NCBI GenBank assembly: GCA_024235915.1
Contig: JACKLO010000014.1
Location: 62,001 to 126,000, forward strand
Direction: 5' to 3'
Source of the DNA: Burkholderiaceae bacterium
GTDB lineage: Bacteria; Pseudomonadota; Gammaproteobacteria; Burkholderiales; Burkholderiaceae_C
Length of the DNA: 64,000 bases
The position numbers were made by a program, and so were the translations under genes. This document shows, piece by piece, positions 34,910 to 42,582 of the stretch (the first letter of the stretch is position 1; each line of letters opens with the position of its first letter). Under the pieces are notes generated by a model. It was not told the DNA's origin. It made no database searches and saw nothing but the letters and a program-made list of their open reading frames with translations.

Positions 34910-35523
34910 GGGGTCACCTCCACCTTCACGCGGGCCGTGCCCACGCCTTCGGCCAGCACCAGGGCCTGGTCGGACGGGGCCCGTTCCGGCGGCAGGGCTT
35001 CATGCCAGCCGCGCAGGCGGTAGCTGCCGGCGGGCACGCTGTCGAGCCGCGCCATGCCATCGGCGCCGGTGCGGGCGAAGTAGGGCGTCTGCAGCACCAC
35101 CACCCAGGCCACCATCTGGTCGTGGATGTTGCAGCCCAGCACGGCCACGCCCGCCTTGTCGAACTGCACCGGCGCAGCCGGAGTGCCGGCGTAGAGCTTG
35201 ATGTCGAACGTCTTGGCGGGCGAGAAGGAATAGACGTGGTGGCGCACCGTGTCCTGGTTCGGGAACGACACCGAGGTGCCGACCGGCACCACGGTCACCC
35301 GCGGCACGAACTGCCGGTTCGCTTGCACGATCTCTGCCGCACCGGTCACCTTGAGTGCCGCCTTGGCCGCGGGCGAGTCCAGGTAGACCACGGCACCGGG
35401 CAGCGGTTTGCCGGCAGCGTCGGTCACCTGGACGGACAGCGACGCGCCTGCCGCAGGCAGGGCGGCGGCGAGCAACGCGACGGCAGGCAGGTGCCGGCGT
35501 CTGCCGGCATGCGTTTCAATCAT
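34906..35523 (-). CDS. Secreted cupredoxin-like protein with C-terminal carboxypeptidase-regulatory-like fold
   Basis: The protein has 205 residues from the ATG at 35523, with a signal peptide ending near AAALPAAGA. An N-terminal beta-sandwich leads into a cupredoxin core with the type-1-like ligands His95/His96 in VRHHVYSFS and Cys131, His134, Met137 in LGCNIHDQMVAW. Residues 150-205 resemble a regulatory-like domain (MARLDSVPAGSYRLRGWHE). Such proteins are often labelled methylamine-utilisation proteins, without evidence for that here. It is coupled to the GGDEF-EAL gene and probably acts in the periplasm as a copper or redox partner of its sensor domain. Confidence 0.82.
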   Translation of the reverse strand: MIETHAGRRRHLPAVALLAAALPAAGASLSVQVTDAAGKPLPGAVVYLDSPAAKAALKVTGAAEIVQANRQFVPRVTVVPVGTSVSFPNQDTVRHHVYSFSPAKTFDIKLYAGTPAAPVQFDKAGVAVLGCNIHDQMVAWVVVLQTPYFARTGADGMARLDSVPAGSYRLRGWHEALPPERAPSDQALVLAEGVGTARVKVEVTP

Positions 35524-35741
35524 GGACGATCCAATCCCGTCGCCAATGGCGGGGCTTCGAATTCGTATCGGCGGGCTGAGCGGCAACTTGAGCGCTTCAG
35601 GCGGTGTACGCCCCCGACCACGTTTCCGTTCCCGGCGTCGATGCCCGATTGAGGGGGCTGTTCGGTGGATCGATGACCGGCGGGATCGCGGACACTGGGC
35701 ACAGACACCTGAATCGCACGCCTGCGATCCGATGTCCTGCC

Positions 35742-36473
35742 ATGCTCCGCTTTCGATCCTTGAAGTTCGCCATCGCCGGGTTCACCCTGTCCTGCGGCGC
35801 AGCGGTGGCGGACCCGGGCTACTACGTGGTGACGCCCTATCCCGAAGCCGGGCGGACGACGATCGACCTGCGGTACTGGACGGTCAAGCCCGACGGCCGC
35901 CCCGAGGTGGTCTGGCCGGAACTGGGCATCCGCCACGGTTTCGGCACCCGCTGGACCAGCGAACTGCTGATCAGCTGGATCGGCCCCGATCTGCAGCGTC
36001 TGCGCACCAGCAGCCTGAACTGGCAGAACGACATCCTGCTCACGCAGGGCGAGTGGCCCTTCGATCTGGCGCTGCACGCCCAGTGGATCCGCGACGTCGA
36101 GGCCGACTTTGACGCCCTCGAATTCGGGCCGGTCTGGCAGACCGACATCGGCCGCACCCAGCTCAATGCCAACCTGTTCTTCGAACGCCGGTTCGGCAGC
36201 GCGGCCGGGCCGACGGCGATGAAGCTCCAATACCAGCTGCGTCATCGCTGGCGACCTGGGCTGCACCTGGGCATGCAGGGCTTCAGTGAACTCGGCCCCT
36301 GGAACGACTGGGCACCGCATGCGCGGCAGTCGCACCGCATCGGCCCGGCCCTGTTCGCGAGCTGGCCGCTGGCCGATGGGCAGCAGATCGACCTGCAGGG
36401 GGCCTTCCTGCTGGGCCGCACCTACACCCGGCCCGGCCACATGTTCACGATGCAGGCGCGCTGGGGGTTCTGA
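35742..36473 (+). CDS. Secreted, probably outer-membrane barrel-like protein, unknown function
   Basis: The protein has 243 residues from the ATG at 35742, with signal peptide MLRFRSLKFAIAGFTLSCGA and cleavage probably after AVA. The mature part alternates polar and aromatic residues in short strands (for example TTIDLRYWTVKP, LALHAQWIRDV and TQLNANLFFERR) and ends in MQARWGF, a C-terminal Phe as in outer-membrane barrels. I do not recognise the family. It diverges from the cupredoxin gene across a 218-bp gap in which I see no clear promoter or operator. The three genes may form one unit. Confidence 0.65.
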   Translation: MLRFRSLKFAIAGFTLSCGAAVADPGYYVVTPYPEAGRTTIDLRYWTVKPDGRPEVVWPELGIRHGFGTRWTSELLISWIGPDLQRLRTSSLNWQNDILLTQGEWPFDLALHAQWIRDVEADFDALEFGPVWQTDIGRTQLNANLFFERRFGSAAGPTAMKLQYQLRHRWRPGLHLGMQGFSELGPWNDWAPHARQSHRIGPALFASWPLADGQQIDLQGAFLLGRTYTRPGHMFTMQARWGF

Positions 36474-36505
36474 AGCCGCTTCGCGAATGGGGTGGCGTCA
36501 GCCGC

Positions 36506-37129
36506 TCACCGGCTGATGCCCAGGTACAGCCGGTCGGCGTACGTGGCCAGCCATTGAGGCCGGAACGCCACGAAGATGGCCACGATCATGCCGCTGAGGA
36601 AGGCGTCGCCCCAGGCGGCCAGAAAACGCGCCAGCATCAGGTCGCCCGGCTGCAGCGAGCCTGGCACGCCGTGCAGGAACACCGACAACACGCCGGCCAG
36701 GCTGCCGGCGATGGCCGTGGCGAAGAAGCCGCGCCCCAGGATGTAGACGAACAGGTGGTGCGGCAGCCAGCGGCGGATGGCCGCGCCCAGGCCCAGCCCC
36801 AGCGTCATCGGCACCAGGCCCAGCCAGACCAGGCGGTGCAGGCCATCGGCAGGGCTCAGGCCGGCCAGCAGCGTCACCACGGCCGCCACCGGCAGCAACC
36901 CCAGCGTGGCCAGTGGCCAGCCGGCCATCCACATCAGCAGGCAGGCGCCCGACAGCGGCTGCACCAGCGGCACCTGGGCGTAGCGGTCGGCACCCCACAG
37001 CGCCGGCATCACGGCCCACCACGCCAGCCACGGCCAGGGCGGGCCACCGGCCTCCACCGCGCGCCAGGGGCGCAGTGCCAGCGCCACGGCCACGGCCGCG
37101 GCGGCCAGCATCAGGTCGAACCACCACAT
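36506..37129 (-). CDS. CbiM-like/COG3235 predicted membrane protein
   Basis: The protein has 207 residues with about six hydrophobic helices starting at MWWFDLMLAAAAVAVAL. The second half (HHLFVYILGRGFFATAIAG and AWGDAFLSGMIVAIFVAFRP) resembles the energy-coupling-factor permease/CbiM-like family. No CbiN, CbiQ or CbiO genes are nearby, so it either works alone or uses components elsewhere. The substrate is unknown. It is convergent with the barrel-like gene and divergent from the isomerase-like gene. Confidence 0.7.
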   Translation of the reverse strand: MWWFDLMLAAAAVAVALALRPWRAVEAGGPPWPWLAWWAVMPALWGADRYAQVPLVQPLSGACLLMWMAGWPLATLGLLPVAAVVTLLAGLSPADGLHRLVWLGLVPMTLGLGLGAAIRRWLPHHLFVYILGRGFFATAIAGSLAGVLSVFLHGVPGSLQPGDLMLARFLAAWGDAFLSGMIVAIFVAFRPQWLATYADRLYLGISR

Positions 37130-37161
37130 GCCGTGATGCTACGTTGGGGCATCATCGGGCG

Positions 37162-37767
37162 ATGAAGGATCCGCTGCGCTTCTGGTTCGACTTTTCGTCG
37201 CCGTACTCCTACATCGCCAACGAATGGGTGGATGCCGTGGCCGCGCGCCACGGCCGCACGGTGCAGCGCCACGCGGTGCTGTTGGGCGCCACCTTCCAGG
37301 CCGCGGAACTGAAACCGCCCACCGCGTTCCCGCTCAAGGGCCCGTATTCGCTGCGGGATTTCGCCCGCTCCGCGCGTTTCGCCGGCGTGCCCTACACGCC
37401 GCCGCCGGTGTTCCCGGTGCCCACGCAGAATGCGGCGCGGGTGTTCTGGTGGCTGCATGACACGCAGGGCGCCGATGCCGCAGCCCGCTGGGCCACGGCC
37501 GGGCTGCGCGCGATGTTCGTGCGCGCCGTGGCGCTGCACGAACCGGCCGCGCTGAAGGCGCTGGTGGCCGAGCAGGGCCTGGACGCTGACGCCGCCGAGG
37601 CGGCGTGGAACGACCCGGTCTGGAAGGCCCGTCTGAAGCAGGCCAACGAGGACGCCATCGCCACCGGCGTCTTCGGGGCGCCGTTCTTCATCGTCGACGG
37701 CGAGCCGTTCTGGGGCAATGACCGGCGGCCGCAGATCGAGCGCTGGCTCGAGTCCGGCCCCTTCTGA
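37162..37767 (+). CDS. DsbA-fold 2-hydroxychromene-2-carboxylate isomerase-like protein
   Basis: The protein has 201 residues from the ATG at 37162. It belongs to the glutathione-dependent kappa-class/HCCA isomerase group: FWFDFSSPYSYIANEW at the N-terminus carries the Ser that replaces the thioredoxin cysteines, and the C-terminal ATGVFGAPFFIVDGEPFWGNDR is diagnostic. The family isomerises aromatic degradation intermediates or acts as a glutathione transferase; no aromatic pathway genes are adjacent. A second, distinct member lies at 57655. Confidence 0.88.
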   Translation: MKDPLRFWFDFSSPYSYIANEWVDAVAARHGRTVQRHAVLLGATFQAAELKPPTAFPLKGPYSLRDFARSARFAGVPYTPPPVFPVPTQNAARVFWWLHDTQGADAAARWATAGLRAMFVRAVALHEPAALKALVAEQGLDADAAEAAWNDPVWKARLKQANEDAIATGVFGAPFFIVDGEPFWGNDRRPQIERWLESGPF

Positions 37768-37804
37768 GCGGGCTGCCCGAGTGAAAGCCCCGAGCCTGTC
37801 TCCC

Positions 37805-37810
37805 TACAAT
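37805..37810 (+). promoter_or_regulatory. Candidate -10 element for the liuB operon
   Basis: TACAAT directly abuts LiuR operator 3, with a weak TGAAAG 17 bp upstream as -35. Transcription would start inside the operator, about 48 bp before the liuB ATG, so a bound LiuR would block initiation. Confidence 0.5.
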
Positions 37811-37831
37811 TGACGTTAACGTAAACGTCAA
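37810..37831. promoter_or_regulatory. LiuR operator 3 (upstream of liuB)
   Basis: This is a 22-bp near-palindrome with half-sites TTGACGT/ACGTCAA and centre TAACGTAA, one asymmetric pair away from perfect. Including the flanking A and T it extends to 37809-37832. It lies 33 bp before the liuB start and matches the sites at 15660 and 16206. Confidence 0.85.
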
Positions 37832-37864
37832 TCAGCCGCCGGCAGCCAGCCAAGGACCGACCGC

Positions 37865-39475
37865 ATGCCCACGCTCCAAACCAAGCTCAACCCCCGCGGC
37901 GCCGACTTCAAGGCCAGCGCTGACGCCATGCGCCTGCTGGTGGCCGACCTCAACGCGAAGCTGGCGCAGGCGGCCCAGGGCGGCGGCGAGGCGGCGCGCG
38001 CCCGCCACACGGCGCGCGGCAAGCTGCTGCCGCGCGAGCGGGTGGAGATGCTGCTGGACCCCGACACGCCGTTCCTGGAGATCGGCGCGCTGGCCGGCCA
38101 CGACATGTATGACGGCGCGGCGCCGGGCGGCGGCATGATTGCCGGCATCGGCCGCGTCGGCGGCGTGGAATGCATGGTGGTCTGCAACGACGCCACCGTC
38201 AAAGGCGGCACCTACTACCCGGTGACGGTGAAGAAGCACCTGCGGGCGCAGGAGATCGCGCTGCAGAACCGCCTGCCCTGCGTCTACCTGGTGGACAGTG
38301 GCGGCGCCAACCTGCCGAACCAGGACGAGGTGTTCCCGGACCGCGAGCACTTCGGCCGCATCTTCTTCAACCAGGCCAACATGAGCGCCCAGGGCATCCC
38401 GCAGATCGCGGTGGTGATGGGCAGCTGCACCGCCGGCGGCGCCTACGTGCCGGCCATGAGCGACGAGACCATCATCGTCAAGAACCAGGGCACCATCTTC
38501 CTGGCCGGCCCGCCGCTGGTGAAGGCGGCCATCGGCGAGGTGGTGAGCGCCGAAGATCTGGGTGGCGGTGACGTGCACACGCGCCTGTCCGGCGTGGCTG
38601 ACCACCTGGCCGAGAACGACCTGCATGCACTCGCCCTGGCGCGCAGCGTGGTTGGCAACCTGAACTGGCGCAAGGCGGAGCAGGTGCGGCTGCAGCCGCC
38701 GAAGCCGCCGCGCTACGACCCGGCGGAACTGCACGGCGTGATCCCGACGGATGCGCGCAAGCCCTACGACGTGCGCGAGGTCATCGCCCGCATCGTGGAT
38801 GGGTCCGACTTCGACGAGTTCAAGGCCCGCTACGGCAGCACGCTGGTCTGCGGCTTCGCCCACATCGAGGGCATGCCCGTGGGCATCGTCGCCAACAACG
38901 GCGTGCTGTTCAGCGAAAGCGCCATGAAGGGCGCGCACTTCATCGAACTGTGCTGCCAGCGCCGCGTGCCGCTGGTCTTCCTGCAGAACATCACCGGGTT
39001 CATGGTCGGCCGCAAGTACGAGGCCGAAGGCATCGCCAAGCACGGCGCCAAGATGGTGACGGCGGTGGCCACGGCCACGGTGCCCAAGTTCACGGTCATC
39101 ATCGGCGGCAGCTTCGGGGCCGGCAACTACGGCATGTGCGGCCGAGCCTACAGCCCACGCTTCCTGTGGATGTGGCCCAACGCGCGCATCGGCGTGATGG
39201 GCGGCGAGCAGGCGGCCAGCGTGCTGGCCACCGTCAAGCGCGATGGCATCGAGGCCAAGGGCGGTGCCTGGAGCACTGAACAGGAGGCCGCGTTCAAGCA
39301 GCCCATCCTCGACCAGTTCGCGCACCAGGCGCACCCGTACTACGCCAGCGCCCGGCTCTGGGACGACGGTGTCATCGACCCGGCCGACACGCGCCGCGTG
39401 CTGGCGCTGGGGCTGAGCGCGAGCCTGAACGCGCCGATCCCCGAGCGGCCGCAGTTCGGCGTGTTCCGCATGTGA
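37865..39475 (+). CDS. liuB: 3-methylcrotonyl-CoA carboxylase, carboxyltransferase (beta) subunit
   Basis: This subunit moves the carboxyl group from biotin to 3-methylcrotonyl-CoA in leucine degradation. It has 536 residues. Blocks typical of acyl-CoA carboxyltransferases are VYLVDSGGANLPNQDEVFPD, MGSCTAGGAYVPAMSDETII, and in the C-terminal half FLQNITGFMVGRKYEAEGI and GSFGAGNYGMCGRAYSPRF. The N-terminal half binds CoA. It is the first gene after operator 3; liuD, its biotin-bearing partner, is encoded 3 kb downstream in the same direction. Confidence 0.95.
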   Translation: MPTLQTKLNPRGADFKASADAMRLLVADLNAKLAQAAQGGGEAARARHTARGKLLPRERVEMLLDPDTPFLEIGALAGHDMYDGAAPGGGMIAGIGRVGGVECMVVCNDATVKGGTYYPVTVKKHLRAQEIALQNRLPCVYLVDSGGANLPNQDEVFPDREHFGRIFFNQANMSAQGIPQIAVVMGSCTAGGAYVPAMSDETIIVKNQGTIFLAGPPLVKAAIGEVVSAEDLGGGDVHTRLSGVADHLAENDLHALALARSVVGNLNWRKAEQVRLQPPKPPRYDPAELHGVIPTDARKPYDVREVIARIVDGSDFDEFKARYGSTLVCGFAHIEGMPVGIVANNGVLFSESAMKGAHFIELCCQRRVPLVFLQNITGFMVGRKYEAEGIAKHGAKMVTAVATATVPKFTVIIGGSFGAGNYGMCGRAYSPRFLWMWPNARIGVMGGEQAASVLATVKRDGIEAKGGAWSTEQEAAFKQPILDQFAHQAHPYYASARLWDDGVIDPADTRRVLALGLSASLNAPIPERPQFGVFRM

Positions 39476-39485
39476 GGCGCGCACC

Positions 39486-40619
39486 ATGCCCAACATCTAC
39501 CTGACCGAGGACCACGAACTGCTGCGCGAGCAGGTGCGGCGCTTCATCGCACGCGAGGTGGAGCCGCACGCGGCGCAGTGGGAGCGTGACGGCATGGTGC
39601 CGCGCAGCGTGCTGCGCCACATGGGCGAGGCTGGTTTCTTCGGGCTGATGTACGAACCCGAGTACGGCGGCGCCGGCGCCGATGCGCTGACCAACCTGGC
39701 CTTCGCCGATGCGCTGTCGGACAGCACCTTCGGCGGTTTCATCATCACCGTGCTCGTGCACACCGACATGGCCAGTCCGCACCTGCACCACGGCGGCAAC
39801 GCCGCGCAGAAGGCGCGCTGGATGCCGGGCATCTGCCGTGGCGAGACGATCGCCGCGGTGGCCGTCACAGAGCCCGGCGCCGGTTCGGACGTGGCCGGCA
39901 TCCGCAGTACCGCGCGTCGCGACGGCGACCACTACGTCATCGACGGCAGCAAACTCTTCATCACCAACGGCGTGCACGCCGACCTGTACTTCGTGGCCGC
40001 GCGCACCGGGGAGGGCAAGCGCGACATCTCCATCTTCGCGGTGGAGAAAGGCACGCCCGGCTTCAGCGTGGGCCGCAGCCTGGACAAGACCGGCTGGCGC
40101 AGCAGCGACACCGCGGAGCTGCACTTTGACGGCTGCCGCGTGCCGGCGTCGCACCTGCTGGGCGTGGAGCACAAGGGCTTCTACGCGGTGATGAAGAACT
40201 TCCAGACCGAGCGCATCGCACTGGCGGCCATGGCCGTGGGCCACTGCCGTCAGGCCATCCGTCTGGCGCTGGAGCACGTCACCACGCGCCAGGCCTTCGG
40301 CGCGCCGCTGTGGGACAAGCAGGCCATCCGCCAGCGGCTGGCCATGTGCGATGCCAAGACGCGCGCTGCCGAGGCCTACACCTGGCACTGCGCGTGGCGG
40401 GTGACACAGGGCCACGACATCGTGCAGGACGTGTCGCTGCTGAAGTCGCTCACCGGTGAACTGGTCAACGAGGTCACCGCCACCTGCCAGCAGTTCCACG
40501 GCGGCATGGGCTTCATGACGGGCACGCCGGTGGAACGCCTGTGGCGTGATGCGCGGGTGCTGGGCATTGGGGGCGGGGCGACCGAGGTGATGCTGGATGA
40601 AGCGGCGAAACGGTATTGA
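39486..40619 (+). CDS. Acyl-CoA dehydrogenase (helix-G Glu type)
   Basis: The protein has 377 residues. The probable base is the Glu in KNFQTERIALAAMAV, the helix-G position used by isovaleryl- and long-chain acyl-CoA dehydrogenases; the C-terminal site reads GGGATEVM and lacks the short-chain arrangement. VAVTEPGAGSDVAGIRSTAR and FHGGMGFMTGTPVERLWRD are conserved. It is close to citronellyl-CoA dehydrogenases of acyclic terpene pathways. Lying between liuB and liuC, it may act on a branched acyl-CoA related to leucine. It ends three bases before repeat copy 2. Confidence 0.9.
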   Translation: MPNIYLTEDHELLREQVRRFIAREVEPHAAQWERDGMVPRSVLRHMGEAGFFGLMYEPEYGGAGADALTNLAFADALSDSTFGGFIITVLVHTDMASPHLHHGGNAAQKARWMPGICRGETIAAVAVTEPGAGSDVAGIRSTARRDGDHYVIDGSKLFITNGVHADLYFVAARTGEGKRDISIFAVEKGTPGFSVGRSLDKTGWRSSDTAELHFDGCRVPASHLLGVEHKGFYAVMKNFQTERIALAAMAVGHCRQAIRLALEHVTTRQAFGAPLWDKQAIRQRLAMCDAKTRAAEAYTWHCAWRVTQGHDIVQDVSLLKSLTGELVNEVTATCQQFHGGMGFMTGTPVERLWRDARVLGIGGGATEVMLDEAAKRY

Positions 40620-40621
40620 AG

Positions 40622-41092
40622 TGACCGCTTTCGACCCAAACTCGCCTTTGGCTCCTTTGGGTCTGGCGACCCGATTTCCGTGGGCTCCCCCGAGCCCCCT
40701 CCAAGAAGGGGCTCCAGTGCGTTCGACGGCACCCCGCCAGCCCCCCTCCGCGAGGGGGACTCCAGCAAGATTGACGAGTCGACCTTGCGGCCGACTGCTG
40801 CGCTGTGCGCGGACGCAGCGGTGGTCCTCTCGCGGGCTGCCTGTGCGTGTCCGCAAGGCGGTGGCGGGTTGGCCTGTGGCGCGCATGAGAGCGCCGAGCA
40901 TCGCAGGGCTCATGGCCGCGCGCGCCAGCGCGCTTCGTAGACTGACTCGCGGCCGCTGTTCGACCACAGCGAACGAAGTGAGCGGAGGGAGTTTGGCCGC
41001 GGGCCATGAGACCGAGAAGCGCAGGGGAGTCGGAGCGCAGCGGAGGCCGCTCGACCTAAGCGCCACGGGCCAACCCGCCACCGCCTTGCCGC
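40622..41092 (+). repeat. 471-bp dispersed repeat, copy 2
   Basis: This is the second copy of the element at 24951, direct orientation, same length, with the most divergent part around 40785-40850. It starts three bases after the acyl-CoA dehydrogenase stop. Weaker similarity continues to about 41150 (TGCGGCATCGCAG against TGCGGCATTGAAG). The gap 40620-41185 between this stop and liuC holds only this element and about 90 bp of sequence with no feature I can name. It interrupts the otherwise tight liuB-acd-liuC-liuD string. Confidence 0.9.
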
Positions 41093-41185
41093 AGCGGCCT
41101 AGGTCTGCGGCATCGCAGACAGGCACGGCGTCAAGCGTCCGCTCCAGGTCGCATGCGGTCAACTAGTTCAACTGACCTTCGCCCG

Positions 41186-41968
41186 ATGAACACCCTCGAT
41201 ATCCAGATCCAAGGCCCCGTCGCCCGCGTCTACCTGAACCGCCCCGAAGTCCGCAACGCCTTCAACGACGGCGTGATCGCCGAACTCACCGAGGCCTTCA
41301 CGCGTCTGGGCGCGGATGCCTCGCTGCGCGCCATCGTGCTGGGCGGGCACGGCAAGGCCTTCTGCGCCGGCGCGGACCTGAACTGGATGCGCGCCATGGC
41401 CGGCTACACCTGGGAGCAGAACCGTGCCGATGCGCAGGCCCTGGCCGACATGCTGTGGACGCTCTACCGCTGCCCGCTGCCCATCGTCGGCCGCGTGCAC
41501 GGCGACTGCTACGCAGGCGGCATGGGTCTGGCCGCGGTTTGCGACGTGCTGGTCGCGGCCGAAGGCGTGAGCTTCTGCCTGTCCGAGGCTCGGCTGGGGC
41601 TGCTGCCGGCCACCATCGGCCCCTACGTGGTCAAGGCGCTGGGCGAGCAGGCCTCGCGCCGCTACTTCACCACCGCCGAGCGCTTCGACGCCGAGCGCGC
41701 CGCGCAGCTGGGCTTCGTCCACGAATGCGTGCCGGCGGCGCTGCTGGACGCGACGGTGGACGGCATCGTCGCCACGCTGGTGGCCAACGGCCCGGCGGCG
41801 GTGAAGGCCTGCAAGGCGCTGGTGCAGGACGTGGCCGGCCGTGCCGTCGACGAGCCGCTGCGCGCCGAGACCGCACGTCGCATCGCTGACATCCGCGTCA
41901 GCGACGAAGGCCGCGAGGGCATCGCGTCGTTCCTGAACAAGCGGGACCCCGCATGGAAGGCGGCCTGA
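41186..41968 (+). CDS. liuC: 3-methylglutaconyl-CoA hydratase-like crotonase
   Basis: The protein has 260 residues from the ATG at 41186 (MNTLDIQIQGPVARVYLNRP). The oxyanion-hole segments are GGHGKAFCAGADLNWM and HGDCYAGGMGLAAVCD, and the catalytic-side Glu is in CLSEARLGLLPATIGPYV, a sequence typical of LiuC/AtuE hydratases. It hydrates 3-methylglutaconyl-CoA to HMG-CoA after the carboxylase step. It overlaps the DUF4126 gene by 16 bases and precedes liuD. An HMG-CoA lyase gene (liuE) is not in the window. Confidence 0.92.
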   Translation: MNTLDIQIQGPVARVYLNRPEVRNAFNDGVIAELTEAFTRLGADASLRAIVLGGHGKAFCAGADLNWMRAMAGYTWEQNRADAQALADMLWTLYRCPLPIVGRVHGDCYAGGMGLAAVCDVLVAAEGVSFCLSEARLGLLPATIGPYVVKALGEQASRRYFTTAERFDAERAAQLGFVHECVPAALLDATVDGIVATLVANGPAAVKACKALVQDVAGRAVDEPLRAETARRIADIRVSDEGREGIASFLNKRDPAWKAA

Positions 41969-42582
41969 ACTTCGGCACCGCTGAACTGCTGGCCCTGGCC
42001 GCGGCGCTGGGCTGGGCCAGCGGCATGCGGCTGTATGCCGTGGTCTTCCTCACCGGGCTGGCCGGCCACCTGGGCTGGATCCCGTTGCCCGACGGCCTGC
42101 AACTGCTGCAGCAGCCGGTGGTGCTGTGGGGCAGCGGCGCGCTGCTGCTGGTGGAGTTCGTGGCCGACAAAGTGCCGCTGGTGGATTCCGCCTGGGACGC
42201 GCTGCACACCGTGATCCGCGTGCCTGCGGGCGCGGCGTTGGCCGCGGGCGTTTTCGGCGGCGTCCTGGGGGGTGAACAGCAGCAGTGGGCGCTGCTGGCG
42301 GCGCTGCTGGGTGGCACGCTGGCGGCCACCAGCCACGTGGCCAAGGCCAGCACGCGCGCGGCGGTGAACACGTCGCCGGAGCCGTTCTCCAACATCGGCC
42401 TGTCGCTGCTGGGGGATCTCTCCGTGCCTGCGCTGCTGTGGCTGGCCTGGGAACACCCGCTGTGGGCGGCCGGCGCCGTGCTGCTGGGCATCGTCTTCGC
42501 CCTGGTGCTGATTCACTTCACGTTCAAGTTTGTGCGGGCGCTCTGGCGCCGGCTGAAACCGAAAGCACTGAGCCATGTTTGA
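41953..42582 (+). CDS. DUF4126 membrane protein inside the liu operon
   Basis: The protein has 209 residues with about five hydrophobic segments and the family start LALAAALGWASGMRLYAVVFLTGL. The polar loop VLWGSGALLLVEFVADKVP and the segment SHVAKASTRAAVNTSPEPFSN fit DUF4126. The function is unknown. It overlaps liuC at its start and liuD at its end, so it is translationally coupled to both, suggesting a role linked to leucine or isovalerate use, perhaps transport or membrane adaptation. Confidence 0.82.
   Translation: MEGGLNFGTAELLALAAALGWASGMRLYAVVFLTGLAGHLGWIPLPDGLQLLQQPVVLWGSGALLLVEFVADKVPLVDSAWDALHTVIRVPAGAALAAGVFGGVLGGEQQQWALLAALLGGTLAATSHVAKASTRAAVNTSPEPFSNIGLSLLGDLSVPALLWLAWEHPLWAAGAVLLGIVFALVLIHFTFKFVRALWRRLKPKALSHV

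Noticed and set aside
41953..42582. DUF4126 frame considered as a shadow of the surrounding liu genes
   Set aside because: It has a clear membrane-protein pattern and does not overlap liuC or liuD by more than 16 bases, so it is kept as a real gene.
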